Origin: Cyclina sinensis
Taxonomy: Eukaryota; Mollusca; Bivalvia; Venerida; Veneridae
Assembly: GCA_012932295.1 (NCBI GenBank)
Contig: JAAONU010000011.1
Coordinates: forward strand, 39,059,951-39,123,950
Direction of reading: 5' to 3'
DNA: 64,000 nt
The first letter of the stretch is position 1, and every line of letters begins with the position of its first letter. The notes beneath the pieces were generated by a model. It was not told the origin of the DNA and searched no databases. It saw only the letters and a list, made by a program, of their open reading frames with translations. This document shows positions 36,098 through 47,200 of the stretch, one piece after another. Position numbers and translations under genes: made by a program.

Positions 36098-37539
36098 ATA
36101 CCGTTATTATGTCAAACAATGAATTGGAACTACAAAATGCACTCGATGCTTATGAAATATATTGTGATAACTGGAAACTCACCGTTAACATAAGCAAATC
36201 CAAAATAGTTATTTTTTCTAAAGGGAGACAACGTTTTTATAATTTCAGATTCAAAGATGAACAACTGGAAATTGTTCAAGAATACAAATATCTTGGTGCA
36301 TATTTTTGTAAATCTGGTTCTTTTAAAAAGTCTAAAGAACATATTGCAGCACAAGCTAGTAGAGCAATGTATTCATTACTAAGAAACTGTAATCGACTAA
36401 ACCAAAACAATTAAACCTATTCTCTTATATGGTGCCGAAATATGGGGATTTGGAAATCGAGATGTTATTGAACGTATGCAACTTAAATTTTTGAAGCACA
36501 TCTTTAAAATGAAAAGGTCAACACCGAATTATATTGTGTACGGTGAAAGTGGGTGTATGCCATTAACAATTGACATGCATGAAAAAATTATACCATTTTG
36601 GTCAAGGTTAATCACTAGAAACCCAGATGGAAGATCTGAAAAATTGTCTGCAATAATTTACAGAAGTATGTTCTTTTTAGCAAATGGTTTAAACACTGAT
36701 GAATTTAAAAAGAAATTTCCATGGCTTAATCAAGTAAGAACAATTTTAATCAAATGTGGATTGATAAACTTGTGGAATGACAGAGTAGATGTAAATTTAA
36801 CCTGGCTTAAACTTTTCGTAAGACAGAAACTTAAAGACATGTTTCTATCTGACTGGTACTCTTTTCTAGACAATTCAAACAAAAGTGTGTTATAGAGTAT
36901 TTAAAAAAACCTTCGGTTTTGAAAATTATCTTAAATCAACTCCATCATATCTGTTAACATACATGATTCGATTTAGAACAAGAAATCATAGATTACAATG
37001 TACCAATAGAAACAGGCAATTGGCAAAAAATACCTGTAAATCAAAGATTATGCCATCATTGTTCGAACAAAATTGGAGATGAGTTTCATTATCTTTTTGA
37101 ATGTTCCTACTTTGACAATGAAAGAAAATTGTTTTTAAAACAATACTTTTTTAAACGACCAAACATGTATAAATTCGAACAACTTATGACATCAAGTAAC
37201 AAAACTGAATACACCAAGTTATGTAAATTTATCAAATGCATACTTTCTACATAATGAATTAAGGCAATAATACATATTTTTGCTGCGTGTTTAATTTTAT
37301 CTCATGGTTGGTATAAATAGTAAGTTCTTACATTTATTCCAGGTTTTTGCTGGCTCTCCGGCATGAAACTCATAAATATGAATTGAAACAGTTATATACA
37401 TGTCTACCATTGTTTTATATTTATTTATATATGTAATTGATTTTGAGCCTCGTAGATTATTATGATGTAATTACCTCATTTATCCATAATGATTGTAATA
37501 TGGAATGAGTGAAATAAAGAGTTTTGACTTTGACTTTGA
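36098..37539 (+). pseudogene. 5'-truncated LINE (RT C-terminal half) inserted in a tandem-unit repeat
   Basis: Translation begins just after where the YADD box should be (TVIMSNNELELQNALDAYE, from 36098) and runs through DNWKLTVNISKSKIVIF, a +1 frameshift near 36405, then ILLYGAEIWGFGNRDVIERM (about 36420-36478). A second frameshift lies near 36890, then a C-terminal Cys/His block (CHHC...GDEFHYLFEC, about 37050-37105) and stop TAA 37252-37254. The tail ends in TTTGAC repeats (37523-37539). CTCTT flanks both sides (36093-36097 and 37540-37544), a possible short target duplication. The catalytic part is missing, so it is inactive. Jockey/CR1-like by eye. Confidence 0.88.
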
Positions 37540-37624
37540 CTCTTGGTAGTGAAGCCTCCTATTGAGTTTCAATAAATTCCAGTCAATGGCTGCTGAGAAA
37601 TAGTCGGGATAAAAATTACCGCTA

Positions 37625-39295
37625 AACAAGAGAACCATGATGGCCCTAAATTGCTCACCTGAGTCTCATTGTTCATGTTACAAATATCATTATTGGTTTT
37701 TATGGGTGCAAGTTTGAAAAAGTTTGCAAGAAGTTTGAAGACTCTGGGTGTAATGGTACTCAATTTTTTTGCAAAAATCCTTGACTTTTGACCTACTGAC
37801 CACAAAAATGATTGGGTTCTTATACTGAGTAAAGATAATCATCCTATGAAGTTTGAAGGCTCTGGGTAAAATGGTACTCCAGTTACTGAGCAGAAACAGT
37901 TTTCACTCTACAGCTCCCTGTGAACTTAACCTTTGACCTATGGACCCTAAAAACAATATGGTTCTTCTAATACAATTATCCTATATAGTTTGAAGGCTCT
38001 GGGTGTAATGGTACTACAGTTACTCTGCAGAAATAGTTTTCACTCTACAGGTCCCTGTGACCCTGACCTTTGACATACTAGCCCCAATAACAATATGGTT
38101 CTTCTATTTAGTAAAAGCAATCATCTTATGAAGTTTGGAGGCTCTGGGTGAAATGGCACTCCTGTTATTGAGTGGATAACAAACCAAATATCTAAACTCT
38201 AGGCCTTGTGGTTTCTGACAAGAAGATTTTTAAAACTTTTCACATATATAACTCTATGTAAAACATGTGACCTCTGGGGCGGGGCCTTTTTTGACCCAGG
38301 GGCTTTGATTTGAACAAACTTGGTAGAGGTCCAGTAGATAATGATGTACACCAAATGTCTTAACTCTAGGCCTTGTGGTATCTGACAAGAAGATTTTTAA
38401 AGTTTTTCCTATATAACTCTAGGTAAAACATGTGATCCCTGGGGCGGGGCCATTTTTGACCAAGGGGCCATGATTTGAACAAACTTGGTAGAGGATCACT
38501 TGACAATGCTTCATCCAAAATATCTTAGCTCTATGCCTTTTGGTTTCTGATGTGAAGACTTTTTAAACTTTTTCCTATATAACTCTATGTAAAACATGTG
38601 ACCCCTGGGGCGGGGCCTTTTTTGACCCAGGGGCTTTGATATGAACAAACTTGGTAGAGGTCCAGTTGATAATGCTGTACACCAAATGTCTTAACTCTAG
38701 GCCTTGTTGTTTCCGACAAGAAGATTTTTTAAAGTTTTTCCTATATAACTCTATGTAAAACATGTGACCCCTGGGGCGGGGCCATTTTTGACCCAGGAGC
38801 CATGATTTGAACAATCTTGGTAGAGGTCCACTGGACAATGTTGCACACCAAAAATCTAAACTTTAGGCCTTGTGGTTTCTGACAAGAAGATTTTTAAGTT
38901 TTCCCTATATAAATCTGTGTAAAATCAACTGACCCCTTTGGTGAAGTCAGTTTTGACCCCACGGTCATAATTTGAACAAACTTGATAGAGGTCCACTAGA
39001 TGATGCTTCATACCAAATATCTTAGCTCCTAGCTTTGAGGTTTCAGAGAAGAAGATTTTTAAAGATCCAATTTTTAAAATCTAATTTAAGCTCCAGTGAA
39101 CCAGAAATGCAATGGACCAGAACCATTTGAACAATCTTGGTAGAGCTTCATGCAAGGAACATCCCAGGCAAGTTTCATTTAATTTGGCCCTTTGGTTTCA
39201 GAGGAGATGTCATTTGAATGAAAAGTTGACGACGGACGGACGGACAAAAACTGATCAGAAAAGCTCACCCTGAGCACTTTGTGCTCAGGTGAGCT
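37625..39295 (-). mobile_element. complete two-part tandem-unit element, best terminal hairpin
   Basis: On the plus strand it begins AACAAGAGAACCATGATGGCC then TGCTCACCTGAG and ends with the hairpin 39262-39295 (AGCTCACCCTGAGCA, loop CTTTG, TGCTCAGGTGAGCT). Inside, about three units of the GAAGTTTGAAGGCTCTGGGT type are followed by about five of the AACTTGGTAGAGGTCCA type, then a GGACGGACGGAC stretch. It is inserted in an A-run of the surrounding repeat. Joining the flanks restores the text seen at 55337-55365, with 0-2 bases duplicated. Confidence 0.88.
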
Positions 39296-40560
39296 CAAAA
39301 AGCACCAAAGGGGTATAACTTTGTGAAAAATCAATGAACCAGAACATGCCTGTAATATGCACACCTCCTCTTGGTAGTTAAGCTTCCTATGAAGTTTTGA
39401 TGAATTCCAGTCAGTGGTTGCTGATAAATAGTCCGGACAAAAAATGTCAGTTGAAAGGGCATTAAAGGGGCATAACTTTGTGAAAAATCAATGGATCAGA
39501 ACAGACTGCTAATATGCACAGCTCCTCTTGGCAGTTAAGCTTCCGATTAAGTTTTAGTTAATTCAGTCTAGTGGTTTTTGAGAAATTGTCCGGACAAAAT
39601 ATCGGGACAGACAGATGGACAGGATGGATGGAAGGATAAATCAAATTCAACTATTAACAATAGAGTAATGACAAATTGTAGCAAAATTCAATAATTTGAC
39701 CTTGAAGGTGAAGGTCATTTATGAGTCAAGGTCAAGTTCAGTCTGGTCCACTTGAAAATCTTGTCTGAAGGTTTGTTGTGTCCAAGTATGAAGACAATTA
39801 TATTAATCCACCTAAAATTATTTAGTTATGGCCAATTTTAGCAAAATTCAATAATTTGTCCTTGAAGGTAAAGGACATATATGAGTCAAGGTCAAGTTCA
39901 GTCTGGTCTATTTAAAGGTCTTGTCCAAAGGGTTGTTGTGTCCAAGTATGAAGACAATCCACTTACTAATAATAAAGTTATGGCCAATTTTAGCAAAATT
40001 CAATATTTTGACCTTGAAGGAGGTCATTTATGAGGTAACAATAAAGTATAGTATGGTCTACTTGAAGGCCTTGTCCAAAGGGTTATTGTGTACAAGTATG
40101 AATGCAATCCATAAAGGAATAAAGAAATTATGAGCAATGTTAAAGTTTTCGGAAAAAGTCGAGCTAAAATGCATCAAAGGGGCATAACTTTGTGAAAAAT
40201 CACTGAACCTGAACATGCCTGTAATATCCACACCTTCTCTTGGTAGTGAAGCTTCCTATGAAGTTTTGATGAATTCCAGTCAGTGGTTGCTGAGAAATAG
40301 TCCAGACAAAATATGTCAATCGAAAGGGCATTAAAGGGGCATAACTTTGTAAAAAATCAATGGATCAGAAAAGGCTGCTAATATTCCCAGCTCCTCTTGG
40401 CAGTGAAGCTTCCTATTAAGGTTTAGTAAATTCATGCTAATGGTTGTTGAGAACTTGTCCGGACAAAATTTTGGGACGGACGGACGGAAGAATGGACGGA
40501 CAGACGGACAAGGCAGCGACTAAATGCATCCCCGTTGGGAAGCATAAAAACATGGGGGCC
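39296..40560 (+). mobile_element. right part of the interrupted GGGGCATAACTTTGTG-family element
   Basis: It resumes with AAAAAGCACCAAAGGGGTATAACTTTGTG and holds units with CCTCTTGGTAGTTAAGCTTCC. At 39640-40145 about three units of another type are embedded (TTGACCTTGAAGGTGAAGGTC, GTTGTGTCCAAGTATGAAGAC, about 160-bp step). It ends in GGACGGACGGACGGAAG and AATGCATCCCCGTTGGGAAGCATAAAA (about 40545). A similar end is at 58560-58615. Confidence 0.7.
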
Positions 40561-42179
40561 AGTTGCACCAGGTCGCTCACCTGAGGACAGACTGGTATTG
40601 GTGTAAAATGATGTAAGCGAATAAAAGTGTTTAACACAAGAATTTGAACAACGTTGGTAACATGAGGTGAGGCGAGTTGTAGGATTTAACAACCTTTTTA
40701 ACAGCTAGGTCATATTACAGTAGTCAGTCAACTTAACCAGTGTTCCTGGGTTCACCAGTACTATCCCCTTTACTCTGCAAGCGACTGACTGCTTCACCAC
40801 ATTAGTCATAATGCTACATTGATGAGGGATAATATAAAGAATAACAAATGATGGAAGAAACTGTTTTATTAAAAGATTTCGTACATATATTTTGCAGAGT
40901 AAGCATTATAAGTTATTTATAAGTCAGTGTCTGGCAATATAATGCCTTTGATAGGGGACTACTCAAGGATTATTCCTGTGAAGTTAGGTCAACAATTTCT
41001 GCAAAACAAGTAGTTTCCTATAATTGAACATAAACTGAACAAGAAATGGGGAATTTCCAGGAAAAAAAGAGGGCAGTGTTGGTCCTTAATTACTCATTTG
41101 AGAACCATTGTAAATATTGTCTGATTTTTCCTTTGATCCTGCAACTTCAAAAATTAGAATGTAGGTCAGCATGTCAAGCTTAAAATCAGTTTTGTAACTT
41201 GTCCATAAGACTGAAATTTCTTTTAACTAAAAAAGATATGATAAAGGTCCACAAAGGAACATTTGAGTGAAATAACATTGAAATTTGGCCAGGGGTTTTT
41301 GAGAAGATTTTCAAAGCTTTCCATAAGGTCATATATTGAAAACTTGCCCAATCACTGTCTCTGTTAAAGACATTGCCTGGAGGTATTAGATAAAAGGCCA
41401 CAATATGAACATTTCAGTGTTGCCATGTCAAATGTTCTACATGAAACCATTTCATTTTAAAGAATTTGAAACATGGATCAGATGAGGAACATTCCCTGAA
41501 AAGTCTGGTTAAAACTAGCCCAGTGGTTAAGAATAAGATGTTGTCTTAGGGAAAATACTGACTATAGATGAGAGACAGCCACCCATCCTAACAGCCGACC
41601 CTTGAGCACTTGGTGCTCAGCTGCCGCTAGAACTTACACTGCTTGTGATCCTGATCAATGAATGATCACAAATGGAAACATTCTAAGCAAATCTGATGAC
41701 ACCTGAGACAAAATGTTTGCTTCTAGTATGTGCACAAGGTTTTCTAATCTTAAGCTTGAGACCTTGTTTTACCTAATAAATGTGACCTTGAAGATCATGA
41801 AGGTAAACATTCTGGCTAAGCTTCAGATCTGAGTAAAATGAGATTTCTTCAGTGTTCACAGCGTTTTCCACCAGTCAGGGCCAGTGAACATAACCAAACA
41901 AATAATGTATGTGAAAGATCATTAGGACAAAAATTTTGACAAAGTGATAAGGAGATTTAACCAAAATAATATAATCAGCTATGGTACCTCTGGTGTCCAC
42001 CAGGTGTTCTGATCTTGTTTAAGACTCAAGATATGTATATGTTTTGAACTGTTCCAAAGAATCTATATATATATAGGTTGTTCAAAAGGCATCATTCTTA
42101 GATGGTTTACCAGTTTTTGACCTAAAATGACCTAGTTGTAAACATAAAAATAAGAAATAAAAATCAGAATTCTTACAAA
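40561..42179. other. intergenic, degraded repeat remnants
   Basis: No gene recognised. 41040-41635 is a diverged element fragment: TTACTCATTTGAGAACC near its left side, CTTGAGCACTTGGTGCTCAG on the right, and AACATTCCCTG/GTTAAAACTAGCCCAGTGG end-block text. (TA)n at 42066-42076. The rest is featureless AT-rich DNA. Confidence 0.5.
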
Positions 42180-43990
42180 AACAAGAGATGTTTGTAAAAC
42201 ATATATGCACCTCCCTCCCCCCAACCCCTCAGCACCTAAGAAGCCATAAAAGGAAGGTAGAAGGCAGGAACTTGTGACAATACATAGAAAGAGGATGACA
42301 GGGGCTTCTGATATAAAAAAATATTGGCCATAGCAGGTAAATGAATGAGAGGAACTGTAGATCATGTCAATGACACTTTGGTTATAAAATGTATAAACTT
42401 CAGTTACTGGAAAACACAAAAGAGTATAGGAACTGCATGGGTAGGTAGGTAGGTAGTAATGTGGGAGGGTGAAAGGTAGGAAGTTTTGAGGCAGCAAGGC
42501 CCAAGGGTTTTCCAGTTATCAATCAGAATCTGTCTTTCTCTTTATGGTGTATGGCCACTGTGAACTTGGCCTTTAACCTAGTGCCTTCAAAAACAATAGG
42601 GGTCATCTCCTGAACAGACCAACCTGCACAGCTAGTCTGTGAAGCCAATGCTTGAAGGTTCTCTAGTTATTGATTGGAAACCATTTTTCTCTTAATGGTT
42701 GCTTTTGACCTAGAACTTTGACCAAATTACCCCAAAAGTGATATATGTCATCGACAGGTCATTATCAACCAGCATTAAAAGTTATAGAACCTTGGCCCAA
42801 GCTTTCTCCAGTTATTAATCAGAAACCATTTTTCAGTTAATGACCTAGACCTTTGATCTAGTGACTCTTAAGACTTAAGGGGTGTTCTACTGACCATTTC
42901 CAACCTTCCTATGAAGTTTTAGTAAGCCTGTGCCCAGGCTTTCTATAGTTATTGATCAGAAACTAATTTGCTGTTCAAGGTCACTGTGACCTTGGCCTTT
43001 GACAGTGATTTGAAAATCTTAAAGTTGTCTACTGGTGATGACCAATCAAAAATCTAAATTTGACGAACCTGGGCTGAGAGATTTCCTAGATATTTATCAG
43101 AAAATGTTTTGCTTTTCAAAGTCACTGTGACCTTGGCCTTTGACATAATAACCCAAAAAACTATAGGGGTCAGCTACTGCCCATGACCAACCAGCCTATG
43201 AAGTTCTGAGGAGCCTGGTCTCAAGCTTTCTATATAGTTATTGGATCAGAAACTGTTTTGCTTTTCAAGATCAGTGACCTTGGCCTTTGACCTAGTGAAC
43301 TGAAAAACTATAGGGTGCATCCACTGGTCACGAGCAACCTATACAGCAAGTGTGTGGAACCTGAGCCCAAGGAATTTATAGAAATCCATTGGAAAAGGTT
43401 TTGCTTTTCAAGGGCCACCATTACCTTGACCTTAAACCTTGTGACCACAAGGAAAATAGAGATCATCTCTTGAACAGACCAACCTGCTCTGCAAGCCTGA
43501 AGAGCCAATGCCTAAGGGTTCTCTAGTTATTGACTGGAAACCATTTTTCTGTTAATGGTCAATACGACATTGACCTTTGAAAACTATAGAGGTGATCTTC
43601 TGGCCACGACAAACCTGCCTATGAAGTTTTAGGAAGTCTTGGCCCAAGGAGTCTATAGTTATTGATGACCGTCACCTTGGCCTATAACCCAGTGACCTGA
43701 AAACTATAGGGGTCATCTACTAGTCATGGCCAACCTACACACCAAGTTTGAGGAACCTGGGCCCAAGAGTTGTATGGTTAATGATTGGAAACCATTCTGC
43801 TTTTAAACATCACTGTGACCTTGGCCATTGACCTAATGACCTGAAATACTACAGGGGTCATTTACTAGTCTTGAATAACCTACAAACCAAGATTCAGGTA
43901 GGAGGGTCCAAGGGTTCTTAAGGTACAGAAAAAAAGTGTCTACCGACCGACCTATTGTCCGACATATCAACAGACATTTGCAAACAAATA
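42180..43990 (-). mobile_element. tandem-unit element, GGGGGCATA family, reverse orientation
   Basis: On the plus strand it starts AACAAGAGATGTTTGTAAAACAT (hairpin ATGTTT-GTA-AAACAT) then ATGCACCTCCC. About ten units of roughly 150 bp follow, with TTCAAGGTCACTGTGACCTTGGCC, AGTTATTGATCAGAAAC and GGGGTCATCTACTGG. The right end holds GACCGACCTATTGTCCGAC. It is the reverse complement family of 25900-28226. Several recent-looking small gaps. The exact right terminus is uncertain. Confidence 0.8.
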
Positions 43991-44259
43991 TGAATGAAGA
44001 CCAAGCCAAACATAAGAACTCAAGAGTTTTACAAAGCTTAAAAATTCAAAGTTTTATTCTATGCTTCTAAATCTAGTTATGTTTTAAAAAATGCACACAC
44101 AAAAAGAAACAATTAACTTAGTTTGAAAATACACCTTGCTTTCAATGGCTTCACGACATTGTCAAAATTTCCGATTTTTCTTAAAATCTCTAAGTCTGCT
44201 TGAATGCACTATCATGATCTAAATGAGAATGTCCAGCAAGATTACTGTTACTTCAGTGT

Positions 44260-47200
44260 TCATATGTCTACAGTATTTCTTCGTGCCTTTTGCTGTGCAA
44301 GTCGACGATTCCGTAAAAACTGGGCAATACCCACTGCTGACTGTCCAACATAAAGAAGAAACCCAATCCATGCACCTGCCTGCAGTAGACATTATAGTAA
44401 TAATTTCAGGGGTGTGATTTTACAACTTTATACAAAATTACAACTTCCTTACACTTTTCAGGACCTTTCCATCTTTCAGTTTGGACAGATCCATTAATTG
44501 CTTACACTGGGATGCTTACTGAAAATTTACCTACTGAATGGCAAATAGTGCACACCGTGATCAGACTGCATGGATTGGCAGTCTGATCTTGGTCTGCACT
44601 GATCAAGTTCAATAAAATATTACTAAAATCAGTCAAAAAGGTTTTGACACCATTTTATAAACTACGACTTCACAATCAAATTTTCCACGCATACATCGGA
44701 AAAAATTCATTTTGGTATATGTATTCCAGTGTCTAAACTGATATTATATTCATTTTTTGGAATTCACTTTTATAGTTTTTCCACTGACAATTTCATGCAA
44801 GTTCAGCTTAAGTCAATAGTAGAGTAGTTTTTCCATTCAGTGTTGATCAAGAAAGTACATTATTCTTGTAGGTCCATTAACTGATCAGAAACAAAAATAA
44901 AGTGATAATGAAAGTATTAATATATGTCAGTAGTATTGAAATATATTGATTGTATGGAGAAAGTTGAAATTACTGCAGCTTTCATTTTCAGGACTTGTAA
45001 GAACCTCTGCCTAGATTTAAACTCTTACAGTACTCATCTGAAAAAATAATCCACAAATCTTTTTGATGAGATTTCAGTACATGACTTCTGGATTAGAAAT
45101 GACTGCTTTTCCCAAATACCAAGGTTCTTACTAAAGTTCATTAATTACACACATGTACATGTATCAGTATTACCTGTGAGAGTGAGGAAAGCTCAACAAA
45201 CGAGCCTGTGTTTGTACTGCCATTAAATGTCTCGTTTTCTAGCAGTGCACAACTGAAAACAAAAATTCTGAAGATTATATTTTCAAATTTTTTATCACTT
45301 TTTATTGTAACATTTTTAAATACATTATGATTTGAAGCCACACCTTTTTTAACATTTTTAAATACATTATGATGTCTATTTGGATTCTTAATGGTCTTTT
45401 CTGATGAATTATACCTGTAAAAACAAAGCAGGGGCATAGCTATGCCAAAATTGAATGTACACACAAACTTGCAAGGGGGGTCAAGGGCATCAGGCCCCTC
45501 TGCATGTTTAGGGCAGAACCATGATGGTGGTCCAGGGGTGAAGCTCCCAGAAGCTCCACAGATTTTTATAAACCTCCCAGAACAAACTGTATGCTCAAGA
45601 TTGTGTACTCGGCATATAGGCAGCTACGCCACTGCAAGAACAACAACAGCTGTGCTAATAGCAATTGTACTTAAAAACTATTACTATTTTAAAATTACTC
45701 TTTTGCAATAATAAGAAGAAATTTCATTCATTAAATCTATCCAAAGGCTCAGTGCAAAATAATTGTATCGCCTTCTCATTACAAAGTAACAAAAGTTTTA
45801 CACAGAACCCAAAACATCATTTGCTCAATTGCAACATAAAACCTAAACAGCCCATACCTGAGCTGTAAAGCAAACTTTAATTGTATAAGCTTAAGAATCT
45901 GACTATCAAATATTGATTGCGAAGCATCAGATATCTGATACAACTAGAACACGCAGTAGAGATGAATAACCCTACACTTCGCTTGGTCACATGAATAAAT
46001 TTAAGGTTTTGAAAGTAAAAGGGGTAACTGTAAAATTCTTGCATGGCAGTGGAGAGAACATTTTTTAACATGCCTATGATGCTATTTTATTTGTGAGTAT
46101 GGTGTTACACACAAAGTCACAAAATACATATCAAAGGACGATGACATATATTTGGATAGAAAATAAAATTCTTTCATGCATGGAGAATCATGGCCTAGTC
46201 AAGGTCTATAATCAACAGTTTTGACCTTTGACAAGGCCTTGTGACCTTGACCTTTGAGCTCTGGACCTGGGTCTTACATGCGACACACTGTCTTATCAAA
46301 GTGAACAAATATGCCAAGGTATTTTAAATCTTTCCATGCAAGGAGAAGTAATGGCCCGGGCAAGGTTTAATCTCAACATTTTTTACCTCTGACCAGTCAC
46401 TGTGACAGCGACCTTTGAGCAAGGGATCTGAGTCTTACACTCACCACAATATCTCATCAAGGTGTACAATTATGCCAAGGTTTTTGAAAAATCTTTCCAA
46501 GCATGGAGAAGATGTGGCCTGGACAAGGTCTAAAATGAACATTTTTTGATAAGTCATTTCTCTGTGACCTTGACCTTTGAGCTATGGACCTTAGTTTTAA
46601 ATGCAACATTTTGTCTTAACAAGGTTAACAAATATGCCAATGTATTTTAAAACCTTTCCATGCATGATATTATGGCCCGGACAAGGTCTATAGTCAACAT
46701 TTTTACCTTTGACAAGTCACTGTGACCTTGACTTTTGAGCTATGGACCTGTGTCTTACACATCACACAGTCACATCAAGTGAAAAATATGCCAAGGTATT
46801 TTTAAATCCTTCCATGTGTGGCGAAGTAATGGTCCAGACATTATAGAGGATTGATAGACGGAGGGACATAAATGTGAATCCAATATAGATAATATATGAA
46901 ATAAAGGTAAATATCTATTTCACTACTTCTGTTTCAATATAGCCAGAGGGCCATGGTCTAATGTTCCGACAGCAAGAATATGTACAGTCTCACCTTTTTA
47001 TAACACCTGAAAGATCCTTCACACCATCACAAAATATCTTAAACCCAACACTAAGAATGCAGGCTGCCACTAGTGTAAATACCGCCAGAATGCAATTCAG
47101 TGGGATAAATGGTACTGTCCAAAATCTTCTTCTAGATGTAAATATATAAACTTGTGTAATTTTAACAAATTTAAGAACATGAAAAAAATGAAATGAATAC

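Noticed and set aside
45421..45642. 8-bp target duplication for the 206-bp MITE
   Set aside because: The flanks AAACAAAG and CAAGAACA share letters but do not match in register.
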